From positions 212,494 through 276,493 of the forward strand of contig WBOU01000004.1 in NCBI GenBank assembly GCA_009268125.1: DNA of 64,000 bases, written 5' to 3'. Below are positions 1 through 8,067 of the stretch, in pieces. The notes below the pieces were generated by a model, which was given only the letters and a program-made list of their open reading frames with translations, ran no database searches and was not told where the DNA came from. The number at the start of each line of letters is the position of its first letter. The first letter of the stretch is position 1. Origin of the DNA: Chloroflexia bacterium SDU3-3 (GTDB taxonomy: Bacteria > Chloroflexota > Chloroflexia > Chloroflexales > Roseiflexaceae). The position numbers and the translations under genes are program-made.

Positions 1-462
1 TTGGTCGATCGGGCTTTTCTGGGTGTCGTCGGCGTGGCTGGATGCGAGCGAGAGCGAGTAGTCAGCGGCGATCAGGGCCTGGTCGACACTGGGCATGTCG
101 TTGGTGCGTAGCGCGCCCTCGGCATCGGCCAGCTGGCCGACGGCCTTGAGGGCGTAGACGGTGGTCCACAGTCGCCCATCGGCGGCGCGCAGGTCGGCTA
201 TTTCCTGGCGGGCTACCCCCGCCGCAAGCGGCGGCGAGGTGGGGGCGGGCGTGCTGGTGGGGGCGGGGGTGGCGCTGGGCGCGGCGGCAGCGCCGGGCGC
301 GGGCAGCGACGCCGGGGCGGGGCGCAGCCAAGCAGATAGCGCAAGCGATACGGCCACCGCCACGCACGCCGTCAGCAGGTGCGGTGCAAGCAGGCGCAGC
401 CAGCGCAGTCGCTGCGCGCGCACCGATAGGCTGGGGGAAGATTCACGCTCGGGCTGTGTCAC
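1..462 (-). CDS. Membrane-anchored hypothetical protein (C-terminus outside window)
   Basis: An open frame runs without a stop from a GTG at 462 down to the window edge, so only the first 154 residues are visible. The N-terminus is cytoplasmic and Arg-rich (about 1-23), followed by one hydrophobic segment (about 24-44), an Ala/Pro/Thr-rich linker (about 46-78) typical of an extracytoplasmic stalk, and the start of a helical domain with the motif EIADLRAADGRLWTTVYALK. It lies 57 bp downstream of the ANTAR response regulator on the same strand and is probably co-transcribed. I do not recognise a family. The composition of the linker fits a surface-exposed, membrane-tethered protein. Confidence 0.6.
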   Translation of the reverse strand, partial: MTQPERESSPSLSVRAQRLRWLRLLAPHLLTACVAVAVSLALSAWLRPAPASLPAPGAAAAPSATPAPTSTPAPTSPPLAAGVARQEIADLRAADGRLWTTVYALKAVGQLADAEGALRTNDMPSVDQALIAADYSLSLASSHADDTQKSPIDQ

Positions 463-519
463 GGTAGAAAAAAGTATGGCGCAGGGCCGGGTGGCACCTG
501 CGCCATGCTAGCTCGAAGG

Positions 520-1107
520 CTACTTCTCGATCTGCGCCGTCAGGAGGATGGCCTGCGCGATCTCCTTCATCGACTTGCGGGTGTTCATGGAAAGCTGCTG
601 GATCTTGCGGAAGGCCTCCTGCTCTTTCAGGCCCTGCGTATCCATCAGCACGCCCTTGGCGCGCTCCACCAGCTTGCGGGTCTCCAGCGTTTCCTGCAGG
701 TCGTCGATCTTCTTGTCCATCTCGGCGAACTCGGCGTAGCGGGCCAGCGCGATCTCGATGGCGGGCAGCAGCTCGGCGTCGCGGAACGGCTTGACGATGT
801 AGTTCACCACACCGGCCTCGCGCGCCCGATCCACCAGCTCGCGATCCGAGTAGGCGGTCAGCAGCAGCACCGGCGCGATCTTCTCCTCGGTCAGCACCTT
901 GGCGGCCTGGATGCCATCGAGCTTGGGCATCTTGATGTCCATCACCACCAGGTCGGGGCGCAGCTCGCGCGAAAGGTTGATGACACTGACGCCATCGCCA
1001 GCCTCGCCTACCACGAGGTAGCCCAGGCCGACCAGCGTCTCCTTGAGATTCATTCGGATGATAGACTCATCGTCAGCAATGACGAGCCGGAGTTGTGGCT
1101 GAGCCAT
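520..1107 (-). CDS. Response regulator with ANTAR RNA-binding domain
   Basis: The 195-residue protein has an N-terminal receiver domain (about 5-120) with the acidic pair D12/D13, phospho-acceptor D57 in the context VVMDIKMP, T84 and the invariant K106 in VKPF. The C-terminal ANTAR domain (about 125-190, ETRKLVERAKGVLM then EAFRKIQQLSMNTRKSMKEIA) is of the AmiR/NasR class, which in known members binds two-hairpin RNA antiterminators. It is therefore expected to act on nascent transcripts rather than on promoters. No cognate histidine kinase lies in the window. The gene has a clear sigma70-type promoter upstream and is followed by the truncated membrane protein gene. Overall architecture resembles PdtaR-type regulators. 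Confidence 0.93.
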   Translation of the reverse strand: MAQPQLRLVIADDESIIRMNLKETLVGLGYLVVGEAGDGVSVINLSRELRPDLVVMDIKMPKLDGIQAAKVLTEEKIAPVLLLTAYSDRELVDRAREAGVVNYIVKPFRDAELLPAIEIALARYAEFAEMDKKIDDLQETLETRKLVERAKGVLMDTQGLKEQEAFRKIQQLSMNTRKSMKEIAQAILLTAQIEK

Positions 1108-1236
1108 CGGAGATCTCCTTCTGTTTGCGCCGTCGCGCGCATCATCTGCATCGTGAACGATGGCGATGTGAAAACGCGCACGGTCGCCGATCTGGGGCGT
1201 CGGTGCACGTCAGGAATCGTTAAATCTAGTGTCGCA

Positions 1237-1266
1237 AGTATAGCATACTGTTTAGCTGCTGGTCAA
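1237..1266 (-). promoter_or_regulatory. Sigma70-type promoter of the ANTAR regulator gene
   Basis: On the minus strand TTGACC (1266-1261) is followed after 18 bp by TATACT (1242-1237), with TGC directly before the -10, giving an extended -10. The leader to the start codon at 1107 is about 125 nt. Confidence 0.7.
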
Positions 1267-1342
1267 GATTGCAGGCGATGGGCAACGCTTTAGAAAGCCT
1301 TGGCCGATGGCTTTGCAATGGCATCCACCTCGTAGGCGAACC

Positions 1343-1371
1343 TTGATCTATACGAACAAGTGTGCTATAAT
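1343..1371 (+). promoter_or_regulatory. Sigma70-type promoter of the HhH gene
   Basis: TTGATC (1343-1348), a 17-bp spacer and TATAAT (1366-1371), with an extended -10 TGC. It is divergent from the ANTAR regulator promoter about 80 bp away and points at the start codon at 1452. Confidence 0.75.
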
Positions 1372-1451
1372 ACCAGCACACAACTTCATAGCGCGGTTTT
1401 ACCAACCAGAGCAACGAAACTTTAAACACGAGTAGTACACGAGGTAGAGCT

Positions 1452-1934
1452 ATGACCAACCGCGAGATGGCCACCATCCTTTTCCGGATCGCCGCGATGC
1501 TTGCCGCCCAGCCGGGTGCCAACCCCTACCGCATCCGCGCCTACCGCAACGCCGCCTACGGCCTGCTACGCATGCGCGAGCCAGTGGCTCAGCGCATCGC
1601 CAAGGGCGAGCTGATCGGGCTGCCCAACCTGGGCAAGAGCCTCACGGCCAAAATCACCGAGCTTGCCACCACCGGCCACATGGCCTTCTACGACCAGCTG
1701 CGCGCCGAGCAGCCCAAGGACAGCCGCACGCTGCTGCTTGAGGCCGGGCTTGGCCCCGCTATGGCCCAGCGCATCCAGCAGTACCTGGGCAGCACCGACG
1801 CGGCCAGCCTGCGCCGCGCCGCCCTGGCGGGGTCGCTCCTGCATGTGCTGGGCGTGGGCCCCAAGCGCAACGCGGCCATCCTGCGCGTGCTGAGGCCACA
1901 GGCCCCGGCCTACCAGGAGCCGCTCTTCACCTGA
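1452..1934 (+). CDS. Stand-alone helix-hairpin-helix protein, PolX N-terminal-like
   Basis: The 160-residue protein begins TNREMATILFRIAAMLAAQ, matching the 8-kDa N-terminal helical domain of family X DNA polymerases. It continues with two HhH-type stretches: LIGLPNLGKSLTAKITEL (about 54-71) and LHVLGVGPKRNAAILRVL (about 130-147). No polymerase palm, nucleotidyltransferase or PHP domain follows; the frame ends at 1934. HhH motifs bind the DNA backbone non-specifically, so a DNA-binding or repair accessory role is likely. It lies about 100 bp upstream of the XPB-like helicase gene, which supports a repair context. The start is set by the ATG after the strong promoter at 1343-1371. Confidence 0.75.
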   Translation: MTNREMATILFRIAAMLAAQPGANPYRIRAYRNAAYGLLRMREPVAQRIAKGELIGLPNLGKSLTAKITELATTGHMAFYDQLRAEQPKDSRTLLLEAGLGPAMAQRIQQYLGSTDAASLRRAALAGSLLHVLGVGPKRNAAILRVLRPQAPAYQEPLFT

Positions 1935-2036
1935 CCGATACGGATCACGACCATAGGCGTTGGGCATGCGCAAGGCGGCAGAATGTTGCCATCTTGTCAT
2001 CTCGCGCTCTTGTAGCACGAATGCGACGGTGAGAAG

Positions 2037-3374
2037 ATGCAGCAGAGAAACTTTGAACAGCTGTTTGCTGAGCTTGAAGAGGCCGAAGATGGACTACTTG
2101 ATGCGACGTTGGACGACGGATCGACGGCAGCCGACACGACGCAGGCAGCAGCAGACGACAGCGAGCTATCTGGTGGGTTTCGAGCGAAGCTGGCGCTTAC
2201 GCCGCGTGCCTATCAGGAAGAGGCTCTGGCTGCATGGCTAGGGCGAAATGGGCAGGGCGTGGTGGTGCTGCCCACCGGCGCGGGCAAGACCGTGCTGGCC
2301 CTGATGGCGATCGAGAAGCTGAAGCTCCAGACCCTGATCGTGGTGCCCACCATCGAGCTGCTCTACCAGTGGCGCGACGCCGTGATCGAGCGGCTGGGCG
2401 TCGCGCCCGCCAAGGTGGGCGTGGTGGGCGATGGCCGCAAGGAGCTGCGCCCGATCACGATCATCACCTACGCCTCGGCGGCCATGCCCGATGCCCCGAT
2501 CGCGGGCACTGGCCTGCTGATCTGCGACGAGGCCCACCACCTCCCCTCACCATCCTATAGCACCATCCCCAAGCGCTGCGGCGCGCCCTACCGCCTAGGC
2601 GTCACCGCCACGCCCGACCGCAGCGACGGCGCGGAGGGCGCGCTCGACCGCCTGCTGGGGCCGGCGGTCTACTCGCGCACCCCCCAGGAGCTTTCCGAGC
2701 AGGGCCACCTCGCCAAGTTCAAAGAGAAGCGCATCTACGTCGACATGCAGCCCGAGGAGGCGCTGCGTTACGGCGTGCTGATGACCGAGTGGAAGTGGTT
2801 CGTGGCCCAGAACCGCGCCATGCTCTCGCGCGGCGGCGACTTCTTCGGCGAGCTGATCCGCCGCTCGGGGAGCGACCCCGCCGCCCGCGCGGCCCTGCGC
2901 GCCCACCACCAGGCCCGCATGATCGCCCTGAACGCCGAGGCCAAGCTGGGCGTGCTGGCCGACCTGCTGGCCAAGCACCAGAACGACAAGGTGCTGGTCT
3001 TCTCCGAGTACAACCTGCTGGTCGACACCGTCAGCCGCGAGCTGGCGCTGCCCTCGATCACCTACCGCACTGCGGCGGATGAGCGCAAGCGCGCGCTCCA
3101 AGCCTTCCGCAGCGGTGCCTACTCCAAGCTGGTGGCGGGCCGCGTGCTGAACGAGGGTGTGGATGTGCCCGACGCCAACGTGGCGATCGTGCTGAGCGGC
3201 AACAGCACCGCCCGCGAGCACATCCAGCGGCTCGGGCGCGTCATCCGCCCCAAGCAGAGCGAGGCCGTGCTGTACGAGCTGGTGACCCGCAACACCAGCG
3301 AGGTGGGCGCGTCGCGCAAGCGGCGGCAGGGCAGCGCCCCCAAGGGCAAGCGCACTATCCAGGGCGGCGCGTAG
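2037..3374 (+). CDS. XPB/Rad25-like superfamily 2 DNA helicase
   Basis: The 445-residue protein has a complete SF2 core: a Q-like motif RAYQEEAL (57-64), Walker A TGAGKT (80-85), DEAH (164-167), motif III TATP (190-193) and motif VI QRLGRVIRP (397-405). The helicase half 2 begins near 300, after a helical insertion. This arrangement and length match archaeal/bacterial XPB-like translocases, ATP-driven 3'-5' enzymes that open DNA in nucleotide excision repair. The first 48 residues are acidic and low-complexity. The Lys/Arg-rich tail (about 424-445) may contact DNA. The gene immediately precedes a DUF790 (Bax1-like) gene with a 23-bp gap, the same pairing known for archaeal XPB-Bax1, so the two products probably form a complex. 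Confidence 0.9.
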   Translation: MQQRNFEQLFAELEEAEDGLLDATLDDGSTAADTTQAAADDSELSGGFRAKLALTPRAYQEEALAAWLGRNGQGVVVLPTGAGKTVLALMAIEKLKLQTLIVVPTIELLYQWRDAVIERLGVAPAKVGVVGDGRKELRPITIITYASAAMPDAPIAGTGLLICDEAHHLPSPSYSTIPKRCGAPYRLGVTATPDRSDGAEGALDRLLGPAVYSRTPQELSEQGHLAKFKEKRIYVDMQPEEALRYGVLMTEWKWFVAQNRAMLSRGGDFFGELIRRSGSDPAARAALRAHHQARMIALNAEAKLGVLADLLAKHQNDKVLVFSEYNLLVDTVSRELALPSITYRTAADERKRALQAFRSGAYSKLVAGRVLNEGVDVPDANVAIVLSGNSTAREHIQRLGRVIRPKQSEAVLYELVTRNTSEVGASRKRRQGSAPKGKRTIQGGA

Positions 3375-3397
3375 CGCCCTGCTCCTAGGTGAAACCA

Positions 3398-4969
3398 ATG
3401 GCATTTACCACATCCGAGTTCAAGAAGACCACGCGCCGCAGCGATGGCGCGCGCCAGATCTACCCCTACCAGATCCGCGACGAGCGCTACACCGCCGCGA
3501 TCAGCTACGCCATCGCCTACTACGAGCGCATGGTCGGCAAGCGCCGCGCCACCTTCGAGGCCGACACCCTGCTGGAGTTCTTCGGCGACGCCAAGCTGGC
3601 GCGCGGCCTGGTGGCCTGCCTGGGGCGCAGCTACGTGTGGCGCGAGCGCTCGTTCGCCGATGCCTTCGGGCCGGAGGCCGCGCAGCTGCTGTGGGCCATC
3701 GGCCTGCGCACCCCCGCCGACCTGCGCGCCAGGCTCTACGGCCTGGCCAACGGGCGCTACCACGGCTTCCTGCTGCCCGCGCAGCGCCCCGAGGCGCTCG
3801 ATCTGCTGTGCGCCCAGTTCGCCGCCGAGGTAGCCGAGGCCCGGGGCGCGGCGCTGGGCTTCACCGCCGCGCAGCTTGAGCTGGGCCTGACCCTCGACAG
3901 CGAGGGCGAGCGCGTGCTGGTGCGGCAGGGCCCCGCGCCCACCGCCGACGAGATCGTGGCCCGCTACAACTACCACTCGCTGGAGACCGCGCTCTGCCAC
4001 ACCGAGCAGCTGCGCCTGCGCCTGCGCGGCCCGATCTGGAACATCGTGCGCAGCGCCCACAACCTGGCGCGGCGCTACCGCGTGCGCTACACCGTCGGCG
4101 CGGTGCGCACGCTGTTCGACGAGAGCGTGGAGCTGGTGCTGCACGGCCAGCGCGACGCCATGGGCAGCTGGCTGCGCACCGGGCGGCGCGTGGTGCGCGT
4201 GCTGCTGCGGCTGCTGGCCGCCCACCCCGACAGCCTCGCCGACGGCGAGGCCGCCATCCACATGGGCGGGCAGTCGCTACTGCTGAAGATCGATCGGCGC
4301 GTGCTGGATGTGCTGGGGGTGGCCGCGCGGCTGGAGCCGGACGCCAGCGAGCCGTGGGAGGAGGATGCGATCGAGCTGTTCCGCAAGGCCTGGGGCCGGG
4401 CCTATGTGCGCGGGCGCACCGACGGCTGGCGGCTGCGGCGCGACCCGGAGCCGCTGATCGGCGCGGGCGGCGTGGTGGTGCCCGACTTCGCTCTGGTGCG
4501 CGGCGGCGAGCGGCTGGCGCTGTGCCTCACCGCCGGGCGCGCCGCCACCGAGGCGCTGGCCCGCGACCTGGGCCAGCTGGGCAGCCGCGCCCAGGCCCTG
4601 GCCGTGGTGCCCGGCAGCGCCGCCGAGCGCCTGCGCAGCAGCCCCGCGCCCCTGGCCACCTACGAGCAGCAGCCCGCCGAGGCCATCCCCTCGCTGGTGG
4701 CCACGCTAGCCCGCCGCTACCCCCGCGACCGCGCCGCCGAGCTGACGCCCTGGCAGCGCCTAGAGCGCCAGGTGGCCGCCGAGGGCTTCGTGGGGCTGGA
4801 AGAGGTGGCCGCACTGCTGGGCAGCCCCGCCGCCGATGCGCTAGAGTCGGTGCGGCGCTGGGGTGGGGCGGGCCTGCATGTGCTGCCCGGCCTGGGCGTG
4901 TGCGCCCCCGAGGACTTGGGCGAGATACGCCAGCTGATCGACGCGGGCGAGCTGCGGCAGGCGGCGTAA
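3398..4969 (+). CDS. DUF790 protein, Bax1-like partner of the XPB helicase
   Basis: The 523-residue protein shows the DUF790 pattern: an N-terminal YPYQIRDERYTAAISYAIAYYE helix region, a central helical region with an ARRYRVRY motif, and a C-terminal region with VVVPDFAL around P362-D363-F364, corresponding to the PD-(D/E)xK-like nuclease fold of Bax1. In archaea Bax1 binds XPB and cuts DNA at bubbles. Here the strand after PDF reads LALCLTAG, with C376 where I would expect the second acidic residue, so nuclease activity may be weak or lost; this is judged from memory of the family. ATG 3398 is preferred over GTG 3389 because TAGGTGA sits at proper Shine-Dalgarno distance. The last ~80 residues look winged-helix-like. 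Confidence 0.8.
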   Translation: MAFTTSEFKKTTRRSDGARQIYPYQIRDERYTAAISYAIAYYERMVGKRRATFEADTLLEFFGDAKLARGLVACLGRSYVWRERSFADAFGPEAAQLLWAIGLRTPADLRARLYGLANGRYHGFLLPAQRPEALDLLCAQFAAEVAEARGAALGFTAAQLELGLTLDSEGERVLVRQGPAPTADEIVARYNYHSLETALCHTEQLRLRLRGPIWNIVRSAHNLARRYRVRYTVGAVRTLFDESVELVLHGQRDAMGSWLRTGRRVVRVLLRLLAAHPDSLADGEAAIHMGGQSLLLKIDRRVLDVLGVAARLEPDASEPWEEDAIELFRKAWGRAYVRGRTDGWRLRRDPEPLIGAGGVVVPDFALVRGGERLALCLTAGRAATEALARDLGQLGSRAQALAVVPGSAAERLRSSPAPLATYEQQPAEAIPSLVATLARRYPRDRAAELTPWQRLERQVAAEGFVGLEEVAALLGSPAADALESVRRWGGAGLHVLPGLGVCAPEDLGEIRQLIDAGELRQAA

Positions 4970-4993
4970 TCACCGTTCAGCTACTGAACAAAG

Positions 4994-5018
4994 ACGGGGG
5001 CCTGTGGCCCCCGTTTGG
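4994..5018 (+). terminator. Intrinsic terminator after the helicase/DUF790 operon
   Basis: A perfect 9-bp stem, ACGGGGGCC (4994-5002) and GGCCCCCGT (5006-5014), with a 3-nt loop and a short T run. The following stretch to 5256 (238 bp) shows no gene or repeat that I can identify. Confidence 0.7.
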
Positions 5019-5256
5019 CTTGGCAGCGCTAACATGATCTGTTGCCGCCGCCCGATCCCCATCGCCTACCCAGCCCACTCATTCGCGCATAGCAACATGC
5101 GGCCCCATGCTCTGTGATGCTGTGAAGGTTGCTCGCATATCCTTTGCAGAACACACAAGCGCGTGAAATGCAACGTATAGGCTCTGCCGACAGCAGCTGA
5201 AGCCGAGCAAGCGGTGCGCTCCTGGGCCTTCGTGCCTACAAACAAGCCCCAGTAAT

Positions 5257-6186
5257 CTAGCGAATAAGCACGCTGCTCAGCCAGGTCTCGATCTCGAAGG
5301 CCCAGCGCGCCAGCGGCGTGCCAGCGGCCCACTGGCTGATCACGCTCATCTGGCCAGTGGCCAGCAGCGCGCCCATGAAGATCAGCAGCAGCCCGCTGGC
5401 CATGCTGGTGGTGTGCAGCATGATCGTGGTGCCGCCGACGGGGATCTCGAACGCGCGCCCACGGATGAAGGTCCAGAAGCGCGAGCCGCGCCCCAGCTTG
5501 CTGAAGAACGTGGCGATGATGATCAGGGGCATGCCCAGGCCCATGGCGTAGATGAACGACAGCACCGCGCCCTGCAGCACGCCAATGCCCTGCGATGCCA
5601 TGAGGGTGTACAGCGCACCCAGGATGGGGCCGACGCAGGCCGACCAGCCCAGCGCGAAGGTGGCCCCGTAGAGGTACGACCCGGCGGCGCTGGCCGAGGG
5701 CCGGTCTAGCAGCTTCACACCAGTGAAGCCCTTGCCAAAGAAGCTCATCACCCCCAGGATCACCACGATCACGCCGCCGATCAGGGTCAGCTTATCCACA
5801 CGGTAGATCAGAAACTGGCTGATCGCCGAGGTGATGGTACCCAGGACCACCATGGTAGTGGCCAGGCCCAGGAAGAACGAGACGGTCATCAGCACGATCC
5901 GCTCGCGGCGGGCCTGGAAGGTGAAGGCGAAGTAGGCCGGCAAGATGGGCAGTGTGCAGGGCGAGAGGAAGCTGAACACCCCGGCCAAGAAGGCCGCAGG
6001 CGCGAAGAGCAGCACGCTGCCGCCGCCCCCGGCGACGCTGCTGTCGCTGCCCAGGCTGAGGATGAGCAGCCCCACCAGCCCTAGTGCGAGCAGCGCGCCA
6101 ATGCCGATGGCGCGGGCGCTCGGGCGTCGCGCAGGGGCCGGGGCCTCGGCAGTGGGCAGGGCGGAAGGCGGAAGTTCTGCGGACAT
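5257..6186 (-). CDS. ccdA: CcdA-like thiol:disulfide membrane transporter
   Basis: The 309-residue protein has about seven membrane segments: one N-terminal after a cytoplasmic Pro/Ala-rich leader (about 26-46), then six forming the CcdA/DsbD core. The redox pair is visible: C77 in FLSPCTLPILPAY and C184 in GWSACVGPILG, each with the family's Pro-rich context. CcdA carries electrons from cytoplasmic thioredoxin to extracytoplasmic thiols, for cytochrome c maturation or thiol homeostasis. No cytochrome c biogenesis or extracytoplasmic thioredoxin gene is adjacent, so its partner is elsewhere. The start at 6186 is fixed by GGAGGAG a few bases upstream. A longer reading would run back into repeat DNA. 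Confidence 0.9.
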   Translation of the reverse strand: MSAELPPSALPTAEAPAPARRPSARAIGIGALLALGLVGLLILSLGSDSSVAGGGGSVLLFAPAAFLAGVFSFLSPCTLPILPAYFAFTFQARRERIVLMTVSFFLGLATTMVVLGTITSAISQFLIYRVDKLTLIGGVIVVILGVMSFFGKGFTGVKLLDRPSASAAGSYLYGATFALGWSACVGPILGALYTLMASQGIGVLQGAVLSFIYAMGLGMPLIIIATFFSKLGRGSRFWTFIRGRAFEIPVGGTTIMLHTTSMASGLLLIFMGALLATGQMSVISQWAAGTPLARWAFEIETWLSSVLIR

Positions 6187-6275
6187 AGTCTGGCTCCTCC
6201 ATGTGGTATACGGCGGTATTATACCCCCGAACAGTTGTGAGCAAAAGCACAATACGCGGGAGATGAGGTTTCTTA

Positions 6276-6565
6276 ACCACGAAGACGCGAAGGTGTGGAA
6301 CGGGAACCGTCTACCACCAAGACACCAAGGTGTGGAACGGGAACCGTTTACCACGAAGATGCGAGGGCACGAAGGACGGCAAGGGGAACCGTCTACCACC
6401 AAGACGCGCAGGCGCGAAGGGATGAAAAGCTATGTATTTGCCTCTTGTCGCATCGCCTATGCGTTTTCCAACCCCAACCCATCGAGCTTACGCGAGCCAT
6501 GCTGAAGCCGGAGGAGGTGTTTCTTTTGTTTCTTGGAGCCTTGGAGTCTTGGTGGTAACCATGTT
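6276..6565. repeat. Family-1 dispersed repeats (ACCAC[C/G]AAG type)
   Basis: Four forward units (6279-6420) are separated by near-identical GGGAACCGT spacers, followed by one reverse unit CTTGGAGTCTTGGTGGTA at about 6535-6557. Units have 9-bp internal periodicity. They fill the region between ccdA and the potA promoter, with no gene seen. Confidence 0.8.
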
Positions 6566-6649
6566 TTGCTGAACGTACAGGCCCTAGCTCCGCCGATGCT
6601 CATCATTTGCCAAGCAAGCGCCGGGGTAGACCGCGCCAAAAAATGAATA

Positions 6650-6658
6650 TGGTATAAT
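6650..6658 (+). promoter_or_regulatory. Extended -10 promoter, probable start of pot operon mRNA
   Basis: TGGTATAAT at 6650-6658 with only a weak -35 (TAGACC, 6627-6632). It would give a leader of about 275 nt before potA. The leader shows no riboswitch class that I recognise. Confidence 0.5.
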
Positions 6659-6939
6659 CGGGGCCTAATTTGATACGGCAAATAATCAGCGCAAGAATCC
6701 ACTGCCCTGTTTGCACTGTGGTCATTCTTGCGGGTGCTGTTCTCTCTGATATGTGGGGTATCCTCCCGCCGCACGCGGGGCGATAGCTTTAACATCACGC
6801 AACACCGACGAATTGATCGTTCACAAACCGCAGGTGGACGCCGGCGGACGAAGTAGCTGCAAGCGATGCACGCTTTGTTCCCTGCTCCGCCTGCGGTTCT
6901 TGTGTGTTCGCTGCTGCCTGGCAGCATGAGGAGGGCGCG

Positions 6940-8037
6940 TTGAAAGAAGGGACCGCAGTCGAACTGCGCGATGTTGTCAAGCGTTTTGGCGATGTCGTGG
7001 CAGTCGACCACGTGAGCGCGCAGATCCGCGACGGCGAGTTTTTCTCCATGCTCGGGCCGTCGGGCTGCGGCAAGACTACCACGCTGCGCATGATCGCCGG
7101 GTTCGACTACCCGAGCGCTGGCGAGATCGTGCTGCACGGCGTCTCGATCGGGGCCACCCCGCCACACCGGCGGAACGTGAACACGGTGTTCCAGTCCTAC
7201 GCGCTGTTCCCGCATATGACGGTGGCGCAGAACGTGGCGTTCGGGCTGGAGATGAAGAAGGTGGCGCGCGCCGAGATCGGCAGCCGCGTGACGGCGGCGC
7301 TGGAGATGGTGCGACTCACCGGCTTCGACGAGCGCTACCCCCGCCAGCTCTCGGGCGGGCAGCAGCAGCGCGTGGCGCTCGCCCGCGCCCTGATCAACCA
7401 GCCCGAGGTGCTGCTGCTGGATGAGCCGCTGGGCGCGCTCGACGAGCAGCTGCGCAAGGAGCTGCAGTTCGAGCTGCGCGGCCTGCAGGAGCGCCTGGGT
7501 ATCACCTTCATCTTTGTGACCCACGACCAGGAGGAGGCGCTGACCATGTCCGACCGGATCGCGGTGATGGACCAGGGCCGCATGCTCCAGGTCGGCACGC
7601 CCACCGAGATCTACGAGCGCCCCAACTGCCGCTTCGTGGCCGACTTCATCGGCGAGTCGAACTTTGTGGATGGCGAGGTGATCGAGCAGGTGGGCCAGGC
7701 CGCCGCCGTGCGCGCCGCCAACGGCCTGGTGATGCGCGGCTACGCCGACTTCGCCGCCAGCCAGGGCCAGCGCGTCACCGTCTCGGTGCGCCCCGAGAAG
7801 GCCTACCTGACCACCGAGCAGCCCAGCCGCGATGTGAACGTGTTCCCCGTGGAGGTGCAGCGCGTGGCCTACATCGGCAGCGACACCCGGATCGTGGTGC
7901 GCCTGGGCGACGAGCAGCGCTTCGACGTGTGGGAGGCCAACGACCGCTCGACCCTGGACCGCAGCGCCTACTGGCAGCCCGGCGAGAAGGGCTGGCTGTG
8001 GTGGCCCGAGGATAACGCGCTGGTGCTGGCCAAGTAG
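6940..8037 (+). CDS. potA: Polyamine-type ABC transporter ATPase
   Basis: The ATPase energises spermidine/putrescine-type uptake. It carries Walker A GPSGCGKTT, signature LSGGQQQRVALARAL, Walker B VLLLDEPLGALD, switch His in FVTHDQEEA, and a C-terminal TOBE-like regulatory domain (about 265-365) typical of PotA. The start chosen is TTG 6940, because GAGGAGGG at 6928-6935 is an ideal ribosome-binding site; a GTG at 6904 would add 12 residues. First gene of potA-potB-potC, followed by potD. Substrate is assigned by family and gene order only; other small cationic or compatible solutes cannot be excluded. Confidence 0.92.
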   Translation: MKEGTAVELRDVVKRFGDVVAVDHVSAQIRDGEFFSMLGPSGCGKTTTLRMIAGFDYPSAGEIVLHGVSIGATPPHRRNVNTVFQSYALFPHMTVAQNVAFGLEMKKVARAEIGSRVTAALEMVRLTGFDERYPRQLSGGQQQRVALARALINQPEVLLLDEPLGALDEQLRKELQFELRGLQERLGITFIFVTHDQEEALTMSDRIAVMDQGRMLQVGTPTEIYERPNCRFVADFIGESNFVDGEVIEQVGQAAAVRAANGLVMRGYADFAASQGQRVTVSVRPEKAYLTTEQPSRDVNVFPVEVQRVAYIGSDTRIVVRLGDEQRFDVWEANDRSTLDRSAYWQPGEKGWLWWPEDNALVLAK

Positions 8038-8067
8038 CCGTCTGTCTGTGTGTAGGAGCAATATGCT

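Noticed and set aside
3119-4261. Long minus-strand open frame opposite the DUF790 gene
   Set aside because: GC-rich shadow of a recognised gene; its translation is His/Gln/Ala-rich low complexity without motifs.
6457-8061. 534-codon minus-strand frame
   Set aside because: Antisense to potA and then runs through repeat DNA; no domain recognised.
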